Shown: positions 1 through 5,422, counted from the first letter of the stretch. The stretch is DNA of 5,422 bases from CANLWN01 sp039815505 (GCA_039815505.1 JBCBZE010000246.1:1-5422); one strand, 5' to 3'. The notes: generated by a model from the sequence alone, not told the origin. Numbers and translations: made by a program.

Positions 1-423
1 ACATATGAAAAAGTAGCCAGGGGGCTAACCAGTCATGCCGAGGCGGTAAAAGTATATTATAATCCCGAGGAAGTTACTTTTACGGCTTTAGTGCAAGTAT
101 TCTTTGGTTCCCATGACCCTACAAGTCTAAATAGACAAGGCCCGGATAGGGGCACGCAGTACAGGTCGGTCGCCTTTTATAAGGATGAAAAGGAGAAGAA
201 AATCATAGAAGACTACATGGCCGTTCTAACAGACAGTAAGGTATATGGAAGACCCATAGTAACCCAAGTAGTTGCGTTCGATACATTCTATGACGCGGAG
301 GATTACCACCAAGATTATGAACGTAACAATCCCAACAGTTCTTATATTAGGGCTGTTTCCATTCCCCGCTTAAACAGATTCAAGAAAAATTTTCCAGCAT
401 ATTTGAAGGAAGAAGCGCATTAA
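1..423 (+). CDS. msrA: Peptide-methionine (S)-S-oxide reductase MsrA, C-terminal part (5' end outside window)
   Basis: MsrA reduces methionine-S-sulfoxide, free or in protein, back to methionine, with thioredoxin usually recycling the enzyme. The frame is open from base 1 and runs 140 codons to a TAA at 421-423. What remains matches the second half of the family in order: SHAEAVKV with a YNPEEVTF strand (residues 11-28 of the fragment), then HDPTSLNRQGPDRGTQYRS, then FYDAEDYHQDY and a C-terminal tail rich in basic and aromatic residues (IPRLNRFKKNFPAYL) of the kind seen in many Bacteroidota MsrA proteins. The catalytic cysteine in the GCFW motif and the start codon lie upstream of the window, so activity and any signal peptide cannot be judged. 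A GTG at 91 is an internal valine codon, not the start: conserved family sequence continues upstream of it. The next gene starts 38 bp downstream on the same strand. Confidence 0.93.
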   Translation, partial: TYEKVARGLTSHAEAVKVYYNPEEVTFTALVQVFFGSHDPTSLNRQGPDRGTQYRSVAFYKDEKEKKIIEDYMAVLTDSKVYGRPIVTQVVAFDTFYDAEDYHQDYERNNPNSSYIRAVSIPRLNRFKKNFPAYLKEEAH

Positions 424-436
424 GTGGTCCTGTAAA

Positions 437-459
437 GCCTAAAATTTAGTATTTTAGGC
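437..459 (+). repeat. Perfect inverted repeat (hairpin) just before the lipoprotein start codon
   Basis: The arms GCCTAAAAT (437-445) and ATTTTAGGC (451-459) are perfect reverse complements of 9 bp around a 5-base loop TTAGT. The stem begins 14 bases after the msrA stop and ends two bases before the ATG at 462. It could end msrA transcription or act in the RNA at the translation start of the next gene. No T-run follows the stem, so it is not a classical intrinsic terminator. The inverted repeat is seen directly; its function is inferred. Confidence 0.55.
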
Positions 460-461
460 CC

Positions 462-1193
462 ATGAGAAAATTATTTATACCCCTAATATTTTTCTTTTTA
501 GCCTGCAATAGCCCCAAAAAGAAAGACCATCAAATCATTGAAGTAAAAAAAGCGTCTAAAAGTCCTGTTTTAGATGGAAAAGCGACCGACAATTGTTGGA
601 ATATGGCCCAATGGCATGCCTTGGACCAGAATTGGATCGGAGATTCATATTCACATGAAGATTTTAATGGGCGATACAAACTGTCATGGGATATGGACGC
701 CCTATATATTCTGGTGGAGATTACCGATGATGTTTTGTACGACCAGTATAAAGACCCCTTAAAACTTTGGTGGGACGATGATTGTGTAGAGGTTTTTATC
801 GATGAAGATAATTCCGGAGGTTTACATCAGTTTAGCCATAATGCATTTGCATACCATATTGCCGCGGATGGTAACGTTGTAGACCTTGGGCCCGATAAGG
901 AACCCCATTTGTATAACGACCATGCCATTTCAAAAAAACTTACCCAAGACAATACCACCCTATGGGAGATTGCCATTAAGTTGTATGATGATACTTTTCT
1001 GGATGGTACAAAAAACAACACTTCCAAAAAGTTGATCGCCAAGAAAAAAGTGGGTTTTGCGTTGGCCTATTGTGATAATGACGGTAGTTTGGAAAGAGAA
1101 AATTTTATAGGTTCCGTTTTTGTGCCCGGAGAGGATAAAAATCAAGGCTGGATCAATGCGGATATCTTTGGGACCTTGGTACTCATAGAATAA
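462..1193 (+). CDS. Lipoprotein with a carbohydrate-binding family 9-like (CBM9-like) domain
   Basis: This is a 243-residue exported lipoprotein. Residues 1-15 form a short type II signal peptide (MRK, hydrophobic run, lipobox FLAC with Cys15), so the mature protein should be lipid-anchored in the envelope. The residues after the cysteine (NSPKKKDHQ) lack the clear acidic export signal that many Bacteroidota surface lipoproteins carry, so the anchored side is uncertain. Residues about 35-243 look like one CBM9-like beta-sandwich: SPVLDGKATDNCW at the start, the strand LYILVEITDD (81-90), the block WWDDDCVEVFIDEDNSGG (103-120), LWEIAIKL (167-174), VGFALAYCDND (197-207) and the closing strand IFGTLVL (235-241). 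True CBM9 modules bind reducing ends of sugars; many stand-alone relatives have no proven ligand. No catalytic domain is attached. The ATG at 462 gives the signal peptide directly. The gene may share a transcript with msrA and ends 2 bp from the convergent neighbour. Confidence 0.85.
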   Translation: MRKLFIPLIFFFLACNSPKKKDHQIIEVKKASKSPVLDGKATDNCWNMAQWHALDQNWIGDSYSHEDFNGRYKLSWDMDALYILVEITDDVLYDQYKDPLKLWWDDDCVEVFIDEDNSGGLHQFSHNAFAYHIAADGNVVDLGPDKEPHLYNDHAISKKLTQDNTTLWEIAIKLYDDTFLDGTKNNTSKKLIAKKKVGFALAYCDNDGSLERENFIGSVFVPGEDKNQGWINADIFGTLVLIE

Positions 1194-1198
1194 TATTA
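1191..1198. other. Shared stop palindrome between two convergent genes
   Basis: The two convergent genes end with TAA stops facing each other across two bases. Together they form the perfect 8-base palindrome TAATATTA. No GC-rich stem or T-run is visible here, so any termination signal for either gene would have to lie inside the opposing coding region. Confidence 0.8.
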
Positions 1199-2638
1199 TC
1201 GCTCTAATACCACATCACTATACTTGGAATTGATAACGATCGACTTTCCATTGTTACGGCTGATATTATATCCTTTGTGCAGCACCTTATTGTGGTTTTT
1301 AGTCTTATTCAAGGTTAGACTTTCAGGACAACTGAACTGCGAAGAAGTACCATTTACGGAAATAACAAAGGGTGTTTTGGGGAGCACGCAAATGAGCTCC
1401 CCGTTTTGCACCGTCACATCCATATCCGTGAAGTTCTCAGATATCGAATTAATGGTCAATTCCCCAAAATTATTATTTACATACGCGCTTTTCAACAATT
1501 TGTCTATGGTAACATTGGACGATACCGCATTTAAACGCAAATTACTTACCTCCTGTAAATTTACCGCATCGGAATAGTCGGTCTTAAGTTGCCCATAATT
1601 CCATTTTTGAACGCTTACCGGGGAATAGGAAGCCCTAACAATGGTATTGCCACCATCAATTGTGGTCGCAAGCAAGCTGGTATAGGACAAGGTAGCGTTC
1701 AAATTTCTGGTATGCTCCGCCAACTTCACCTCGCCATGACGTACGTTCATCTTGAGCTTTGTTGATTTGGGCATTTTAATCTTAATCGTCTTCTTTATTT
1801 TATAATTTTTATTCTTACCCTCGGAAGATCGGTAAAAAATATGCGGTGAATCATCATCTCCGGAAATAAAAACACGGCGTTGTTGCTTTCTAAGCTCCTC
1901 CATTTCCTCTTTGCGTTCTTTCAGCATTTTCTTCCTTTCTTCCATGACCCTTTTGCGCTCTTCCATGCGTTCTGCACGTTCTTTTAAACGTTCTTCGCGT
2001 TCTTCATTTCTTTTATTCATCTCCTCGTTTCTTTTCTCCGCCCTTTCTTTTAATCTTTCGCTCCAATCTTCCATACGCTCTTTATACTCATCGTTAAAGC
2101 TTTTATCGAACTCTTTTTTCCATTCCTCCAAATACTTTTCCCCTTCTTTCTTATACTTACTGTAATCAAAATTTTGAATGGGCATAGGGGGCATTGGCGG
2201 CATCTCTGGAATTAAAGGTAAATCCGGGATATGAAGATCCAGGAACAAAGGTTCTACATTCGGAAGATCGGGAATGGATATCTCCAGGTTATGGAAACTA
2301 ACCAAATCGTTACCATCAAAGACCCATGAGCTTCTACCTCTTGTACGTATCTCTATCGTCTTACTATTTCCAACGATTTCAATACCCGATTCTTTAAAAT
2401 ACGCTTTGGCCTCTTCCTCGGATGCACCTTCCAAAGTTATCTCCGCCTCTATTGCTACCTGGTTCTTGTTCCAGGTTTCAAATTCAATGTCCGTATGGCT
2501 GGTATTGATGTCCAATACCGCCTCATTGCCTACATTAAAGGTTTCTTGATATGTTTTGCTCTGCTGCCCGTAAACCGTTAGGGTAAGTAGACATAATACG
2601 GCGCTAACTATCCTGTATAATTTATATGATTTGTTCAT
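1196..2638 (-). CDS. Secreted beta-strand protein (DUF4097-like) with a long charged helix inserted
   Basis: This 480-residue protein is the last gene of the sigma/anti-sigma operon; its exact function is unknown. Residues 1-24 form a Sec signal peptide (basic start, VSAVLCLLTLTVYG, then QQ). Residues about 25-120 are short alternating beta strands (EAVLDINTSHTDIEFETW, VAIEAEITLEG). Residues 122-153 are a proline-rich stretch with IPDLP twice and PPMPPMP. Residues about 160-255 are almost entirely Glu, Lys, Arg and Met and should form one long helix or coiled coil. Residues about 275-480 return to beta repeats (MNVRHGEVKLAEHTRNLNA, YVNNNFGELTINSIS), the pattern of DUF4097-type, adhesin-like strand-repeat proteins. 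The family call comes from strand pattern and context, not exact motifs. Its ATG overlaps the anti-sigma gene end by 17 bp, right after an A-tract, which supports this start and co-translation. It may be the sigma regulon's effector or part of its sensor, on the periplasmic side or outside. Confidence 0.8.
   Translation of the reverse strand: MNKSYKLYRIVSAVLCLLTLTVYGQQSKTYQETFNVGNEAVLDINTSHTDIEFETWNKNQVAIEAEITLEGASEEEAKAYFKESGIEIVGNSKTIEIRTRGRSSWVFDGNDLVSFHNLEISIPDLPNVEPLFLDLHIPDLPLIPEMPPMPPMPIQNFDYSKYKKEGEKYLEEWKKEFDKSFNDEYKERMEDWSERLKERAEKRNEEMNKRNEEREERLKERAERMEERKRVMEERKKMLKERKEEMEELRKQQRRVFISGDDDSPHIFYRSSEGKNKNYKIKKTIKIKMPKSTKLKMNVRHGEVKLAEHTRNLNATLSYTSLLATTIDGGNTIVRASYSPVSVQKWNYGQLKTDYSDAVNLQEVSNLRLNAVSSNVTIDKLLKSAYVNNNFGELTINSISENFTDMDVTVQNGELICVLPKTPFVISVNGTSSQFSCPESLTLNKTKNHNKVLHKGYNISRNNGKSIVINSKYSDVVLER
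1883..1966 (-). repeat. Four tandem heptads coded as diverged 21-bp units
   Basis: Residues 225-252 of the secreted protein read as four consecutive seven-residue units: MEERKRV, MEERKKM, LKERKEE and MEELRKQ. Each starts with Met or Leu and is otherwise mostly charged. The underlying 21-bp units have diverged at synonymous positions (for example GAGCGC against GAAAGG), so the repeat is old or kept by selection on the protein. Further upstream, RLKERAE occurs twice, at residues 195-201 and 217-223, 22 residues apart. The coding strand here is strongly purine-rich. Confidence 0.75.
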
Positions 2639-3197
2639 TTTTTGATGATTTTAATTCGTTTAACGTATCTCTTAACTTCTGCAACAACTGTAAACGCAAC
2701 TGTAAATTTTTAATCAAAGCCGTAATGGTCTGGTCATTAGGACCTATTTCGTTCAACTCGGTATTCAATTTTTCATATTCCGTATTAAGTTCGCCCAACC
2801 GATCCATAAAACTATCTACCAACGCTTTGTTATCCTCCGAAACTTCTAATTGGGAAAGTGCAAGGTTTATATTGGCCACATAATAATGTTCCACTTTCTT
2901 AAGATCGGGCGACAAGTCCCCTAAAGAAATATTTTTAACCTCTTGGACCTTGTTATCCGTATCCACCACGGATGGATGTACCGTATCGTTCTTGGAAAGT
3001 TGTTGATACCCAAAAATCCCTATACTGACCAACACTACAATGGAGGCCGCTATTTTTAGCATAAAGAAGGACGATTTCCTTCGCTTGGGCAAATCCCTGT
3101 CCAGACGCTCCAAAAAACGCTCCTCGTGACCCGCTTTCATGGGGTATTTTTCCTGCTCCTTGTGTTCCTTGAACATTTTCCTAAGATCCTGTGCCAT
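2622..3197 (-). CDS. Anti-sigma-type membrane protein (single-pass, no zinc motif)
   Basis: This is a 191-residue protein, probably the regulator of the sigma factor encoded just before it. Residues 1-41 are highly charged and should be cytoplasmic, with a GHEERFLERLD segment (23-33) of a kind often seen at the start of flavobacterial membrane proteins beside ECF sigma genes. Residues about 43-64 (SFFMLKIAASIVVLVSIGIFGY) form the only membrane segment. Residues 65-191 should be periplasmic and largely helical: SPDLKKVEHYYVANIN (96-111), a helix around LGELNTEYEKLNTELNEIG (134-152), then ITALIKNLQLRLQLLQKLRDTL (158-179). The protein contains no cysteine, so it is not a zinc-binding (ZAS) anti-sigma factor. 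Sigma binding is inferred from topology and gene order; no partner-binding motif is proven. The ATG lies within the sigma gene, giving a 17-bp overlap and implying coupled translation; an AGAAGG stands one base before it, too close to be a normal ribosome site. Confidence 0.8.
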   Translation of the reverse strand: MAQDLRKMFKEHKEQEKYPMKAGHEERFLERLDRDLPKRRKSSFFMLKIAASIVVLVSIGIFGYQQLSKNDTVHPSVVDTDNKVQEVKNISLGDLSPDLKKVEHYYVANINLALSQLEVSEDNKALVDSFMDRLGELNTEYEKLNTELNEIGPNDQTITALIKNLQLRLQLLQKLRDTLNELKSSKNEQII

Positions 3198-3723
3198 ACC
3201 TTCTATCCTTTAATAGTTCTTTTAATCTGCCTTTGCCCCTTAATAACCGGGTTCTACATGTAGTTCCCGTTAAATTGAGAATTTGTGAAATCTCATTATG
3301 ATCATAACCTTCTATGAGAAACAACTGCACTACGTATTTATAATTTTCGGGCAATTGTTCTATGGCCAATTTCACATCGGCAACGGTAACCCCATCCGAT
3401 ACGGTCCAATCCTCATCCTCGGAAACCTGCATATAACTTTCATTTAATTCTACCAATTGCTCTCGTTTCGATTTTAAAAAATCGATGCTCTTATTGATTA
3501 CGATCCGCTTTAACCAAGCCCCAAAGGTAACCTCGCCCTTAAACTGATCTATTTTTTGAAACGCCTTTATAAAAGATTCCTGCAGAACGTCTTCCGCATC
3601 ATCGGAATTTTTTAAAAAACGCATCGCTACGCAAAACATACCATCGCAGTACTGCTTATAAAGCTTTAATTGTGCTTTACGATCATTCGCTTTGCATTGC
3701 TCTACCAAATCAATTTGAAACAT
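3181..3723 (-). CDS. RNA polymerase sigma-70 family factor, ECF type
   Basis: This 180-residue protein is of normal length for an ECF sigma factor, which directs core RNA polymerase to a small set of promoters. Region 2 spans about residues 19-88: LYKQYCDGMFCVAMRFL, the region 2.2 signature DDAEDVLQESFIKAF (41-55) that contacts core polymerase, and FGAWLKRIVINKSIDFLK (67-84) for melting and -10 reading. An acidic linker follows (SEDEDWTVSD, 101-110). Region 4 spans about 118-172: IEQLPENYKYVVQLFLIEGY, then a helix-turn-helix around HNEISQILNLTGTTCRTRLLRGKGRL (142-167), which reads the -35. The second helix has TGTTCRTRLLRG where many relatives have a TxGTVKSRLxRA pattern. It is the first gene of the leftward operon and overlaps the anti-sigma gene by 17 bp. 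The ATG at 3723 gives a normal ECF N-terminus. The sigma subgroup cannot be fixed without comparison. Confidence 0.95.
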   Translation of the reverse strand: MFQIDLVEQCKANDRKAQLKLYKQYCDGMFCVAMRFLKNSDDAEDVLQESFIKAFQKIDQFKGEVTFGAWLKRIVINKSIDFLKSKREQLVELNESYMQVSEDEDWTVSDGVTVADVKLAIEQLPENYKYVVQLFLIEGYDHNEISQILNLTGTTCRTRLLRGKGRLKELLKDRRYGTGS

Positions 3724-3760
3724 GGTTGGTCTATCGTCTGTTTACAGTTGTTATCCTAAG

Positions 3761-3786
3761 GACGGTCAAAATATTCCGATGTTGCA
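3761..3786 (-). promoter_or_regulatory. Candidate ECF-type promoter for the sigma operon
   Basis: Read on the operon strand, TGCAAC (3786-3781) is followed by 16 bases and then CGTC (3764-3761). An AAC-containing -35 with a 16-17-base spacer and a CGT-type -10 is the common form of ECF promoters, such as those of Bacillus SigW. Transcription would start near 3753, about 30 bases before the sigma ATG. A housekeeping -7-like TATTTTG (3773-3767) lies in the spacer but is one base shorter than TAnnTTTG and lacks a well-spaced TTG. The match is to general rules, not to a known consensus for this sigma factor. Confidence 0.35.
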
Positions 3787-3814
3787 AAAAACCCTTATTT
3801 TTAAGATATATTTT
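3782..3814 (+). promoter_or_regulatory. Candidate Bacteroidota housekeeping promoter for the epimerase gene
   Basis: TTG at 3782-3784 and TATATTTT at 3807-3814 are separated by 22 bases. They fit the Bacteroidota primary-sigma form TTG / TAnnTTTG in seven of the eight -7 positions, with a spacer near the upper end of the range known for Flavobacterium. Transcription would begin around 3820, leaving a leader of roughly 10 bases before the TTG start codon. The region is very AT-rich, so a chance match is possible. Confidence 0.4.
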
Positions 3815-3828
3815 TAAAATAGCCCCCC

Positions 3829-4734
3829 TTGAACCAAATTACGATTAAAAATAATTTCATCTCCCTTACGGTGCTGGATTACGGTGCCATTGTTCAACGT
3901 ATTTTAGTGAAAGACAAGAGCGGAAGGATACAAAATGTGGTCGTTGGTTTCGATGATCCCATGGCCTATCTAAACGACACTGTTTTTTTAGGGGCCTGCG
4001 TCGGAAGATATGCCGGCAGGATCAAGGGCCGTTTGTTATTAGACGATAGAACCTATCCCCTACATACCCAAAACGGTGTTCATCTACATGGCGGACAAGA
4101 GGGTTTTGGAAAAAAATACTGGTCAATAACAGCCGAAAACCACGGCTCGGAACCCTTTGTAAAACTGTCCTATTTAAGTCCGGATATGGAAGAAGGTTAT
4201 CCTGGCAACCTACAAGCCACGGCACTTTATCAACTTATTGGCCAAGAATTACATATTACACATGAAGCGGTTACCGATAGAACTACCGTGGTAAACCTCA
4301 CCAACCACTCGTACTTTCAATTGGATGAAACCGATAGTTTAAAAGATCACCAATTGTTTGTGAACTGTTCGGAGCGATTGGAAACCCAAGATGATCTTGT
4401 ACCTACGGGTAATCGCGTTCCCGTGCAAAATTCCGACTACGATTTTTTATCCTATAAGTCCCTTTCCGGGGTACGTCTGGATACTCCCTACGTAATTGAT
4501 GACCATACCAAGGAGGTGGCCACAATGTATTCCCTTACCTCAGGGATTCAAATGCAGGTCGTTACCAATCAGCCGGCCATAGTAATCTATACGCCCAAGG
4601 AGTTCCCGGCCATTTGTTTTGAGACCCAAAACTATCCCGATGCCCCAAACCAGCCCCATTTTCCATCCAGCAGGCTACAACCCGGAGAAACCTATCACAA
4701 TCATTCGGTGTTTAAATTTGGTTTTGTACATTAG
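3829..4734 (+). CDS. galM: Aldose 1-epimerase (galactose mutarotase), short form
   Basis: The enzyme interconverts alpha and beta anomers of aldohexoses such as galactose and glucose, in the cytoplasm; no signal peptide is present. At 301 residues it is shorter than the usual 330-350. The galactose-mutarotase fold is clear: LTVLDYGAIVQRILV (13-27), NDTVFLGACVGRYAGRI (49-65), GVHLHGGQEGFGKKYW (83-98), VVNLTNHSYFQL (154-165), VPTGNRVPV (191-199), LDTPYVID (217-224) and FETQNYPDAPNQPHFP (264-279). The residues expected at the active site are present: His87, the catalytic-acid His160, Asp218 and the catalytic-base Glu265. The shortening falls between His160 and Asp218 and before Glu265, where loops are trimmed. 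The start is TTG: an in-frame TAG stands at 3820-3822, the next in-frame ATG (3961) would remove conserved strands, and the N-terminus from the TTG aligns with the family. The DUF2911 gene follows after 29 bp. Confidence 0.93.
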   Translation: MNQITIKNNFISLTVLDYGAIVQRILVKDKSGRIQNVVVGFDDPMAYLNDTVFLGACVGRYAGRIKGRLLLDDRTYPLHTQNGVHLHGGQEGFGKKYWSITAENHGSEPFVKLSYLSPDMEEGYPGNLQATALYQLIGQELHITHEAVTDRTTVVNLTNHSYFQLDETDSLKDHQLFVNCSERLETQDDLVPTGNRVPVQNSDYDFLSYKSLSGVRLDTPYVIDDHTKEVATMYSLTSGIQMQVVTNQPAIVIYTPKEFPAICFETQNYPDAPNQPHFPSSRLQPGETYHNHSVFKFGFVH

Positions 4735-4763
4735 GCCTACAACAAAACGAAACAAGCAGCAAT

Positions 4764-5324
4764 ATGAAGTTTTTAAAATGGTTATTGATCGTCCTGGGAG
4801 TACTGGCGTTATTATTCTTCTTCGTCATAGGTCCCTACATGAAAAAACAGACTAAAAAACATAGCCCGGAAACCACCATAAGCTATACAAAAAATGGTTT
4901 GGATCTTTCCGTTAATTACAGTAGTCCATCTAAAAAGGGCAGGGTCATCTTTGGGGAATTGGTCCCTTATGATGCCGTATGGAGAACCGGGGCAAACGAA
5001 CCAACAACCTTTACAACGGCAAGCGATATTAAGATCATAGACAAGGATCTTCCCTCGGGAACCTATTCCCTTTGGGCAAAACCAAATAAGCAGCATTGGG
5101 ACATTATGTTCAACAGTGATATCCCGGACTGGGGTGTAACCATAAGCAGTGGGGGGAGAGAAACCACCCGAAAACCGGAATCCGATGTGGTAAAAGTACA
5201 AGTGCAGGTAGAAAACCTATCCGCCGCCCAAGAAAGTTTTAGAATTAATTTTGAGGATGATGGGCAGCTATATCTGACCCTTTCATGGGATACAACAAAG
5301 GTAAGTATCCCTATTAACCGTTAG
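4764..5324 (+). CDS. DUF2911 family protein with N-terminal membrane anchor
   Basis: This is a 186-residue protein of a family common in Bacteroidota with no established function. Residues about 4-23 form a hydrophobic segment (LKWLLIVLGVLALLFFFVIG) followed by a basic stretch (MKKQTKKH). No good signal-peptidase or lipobox site is visible, so it is probably an uncleaved anchor. The DUF2911 domain fills residues about 38-185: YSSPSKKGRVIFGELVPY (52-69), VWRTGANEPTTF (72-83), the strand LPSGTYSLWAKP (96-107), WDIMFNSDIPDWG (112-124) and the closing strand LSWDTTKVSIPI (173-184). The run from VPY through TGANE is the clearest signature. Which side of the membrane the domain faces is not proven; the periplasm is likely, although the basic stretch after the anchor makes topology less certain. 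The 29-bp gap after the epimerase shows no promoter, so the two probably share a transcript, though no functional link is evident. Confidence 0.88.
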   Translation: MKFLKWLLIVLGVLALLFFFVIGPYMKKQTKKHSPETTISYTKNGLDLSVNYSSPSKKGRVIFGELVPYDAVWRTGANEPTTFTTASDIKIIDKDLPSGTYSLWAKPNKQHWDIMFNSDIPDWGVTISSGGRETTRKPESDVVKVQVQVENLSAAQESFRINFEDDGQLYLTLSWDTTKVSIPINR

Positions 5325-5421
5325 GCTTGGGGAAGATTAAACATATAAGTCCGGAAAGTGTTTCCAAGCTCCGATCGTTTAGGAAAAAAACACCTTCGGT
5401 CACATCATTGACCCAAGGGAT
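5314..5421 (-). CDS. Possible C-terminal tail of an unidentified leftward gene
   Basis: On the - strand a frame is open from the right edge for 35 codons to a TAA at 5316-5314. It reads IPWVNDVTEGVFFLNDRS and ends IFPKPNG, with codon use that looks like the other genes. If real, it is convergent with the DUF2911 gene and overlaps its end by 11 bp. I do not recognise the product. A + strand frame is also open across most of this stretch, and 35 codons is short, so this may be non-coding sequence. Nothing else is visible after 5324 except weak inverted repeats. Confidence 0.28.
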   Translation of the reverse strand: MPWVNDVTEGVFFLNDRSLETLSGLICLIFPKPNG

Positions 5422-5422
5422 C

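Noticed and set aside
1224..1577. 117-codon + strand frame opposite the C-terminal beta region
   Set aside because: No recognisable domain, and it lies wholly inside a well-supported gene on the other strand.
1911..2165. 84-codon + strand frame rich in Ser, Phe and Leu that looks like a membrane protein
   Set aside because: It is the complement of the Glu/Lys/Arg helix region: purine-rich codons on one strand become Ser/Phe/Leu codons on the other. The - strand gene is the real one.
2626..2883. 85-codon + strand frame opposite the anti-sigma gene end
   Set aside because: It covers a real operon junction on the other strand and is cysteine- and asparagine-rich without any family pattern.
2622..3197. 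Zinc-binding (ZAS) anti-sigma domain in the membrane protein
   Set aside because: The protein has no cysteine, so the HxxxCxxC motif is absent; the anti-sigma call rests on topology and gene order only.
4812..5201. 129-codon - strand frame inside the DUF2911 gene
   Set aside because: The + strand frame carries clear DUF2911 motifs across the whole stretch; the reverse frame has no recognisable domain and is a shadow.
5325..5369. Inverted repeats GCTTGG (5325-5330) / CCAAGC (5364-5369) and GGAAA (5353-5357) / TTTCC (5361-5365) after the DUF2911 stop, considered as a terminator
   Set aside because: The first pair has a 33-base gap and the second is only 5 bp; they overlap each other and neither is followed by a T-run.

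Overview
The window looks like ordinary chromosome from a member of the Flavobacteriaceae (Bacteroidota). The base composition is AT-leaning. Start codons are mostly preceded by A-rich stretches rather than Shine-Dalgarno sequences. One candidate promoter fits the Bacteroidota TTG / TAnnTTTG form. Several proteins are of types typical of flavobacteria: a CBM9-like lipoprotein, a DUF2911 protein, and a cysteine-free anti-sigma-type membrane protein next to an ECF sigma factor. The genus is not determinable from the sequence alone.

Layout. On the + strand, the window opens inside msrA (C-terminal 140 residues, ending at 423). A 38-bp gap carrying a perfect 9-bp hairpin follows, then a lipoprotein with a CBM9-like domain (462-1193). 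Two bases later a leftward three-gene operon ends tail to tail. Read in its own direction, that operon is an ECF sigma factor (3723-3181), a single-pass anti-sigma-like protein (3197-2622) and a secreted beta-strand protein interrupted by a long charged helix (2638-1196). Each junction in the operon is a 17-bp overlap. A 105-bp divergent intergenic region (3724-3828) separates the operon from a rightward pair: a short aldose 1-epimerase (galM-type, TTG start, 3829-4734) and a membrane-anchored DUF2911 protein (4764-5324). The last ~100 bases may hold the tail of a leftward gene entering from the right edge, but this is weak.

How the genes may work together. The sigma, anti-sigma and secreted-protein set has the layout of an envelope-signalling module. 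A membrane protein with a cytoplasmic N-terminus would hold the sigma factor, its helical periplasmic part would sense a condition, and the third gene would be either an effector or part of the sensing. The intergenic region contains an AAC-N16-CGTC arrangement on the operon strand, consistent with sigma autoregulation. That AAC overlaps the candidate -33 element of the epimerase promoter on the other strand. The remaining genes are housekeeping or envelope-related, with no clear pathway link to the operon.

No RNA gene, mobile element, CRISPR array or origin was seen. The most unusual object is the third operon gene, with its proline-rich hinge and roughly 95-residue Glu/Lys/Arg helix, including four exact heptads, placed between two beta-strand regions.
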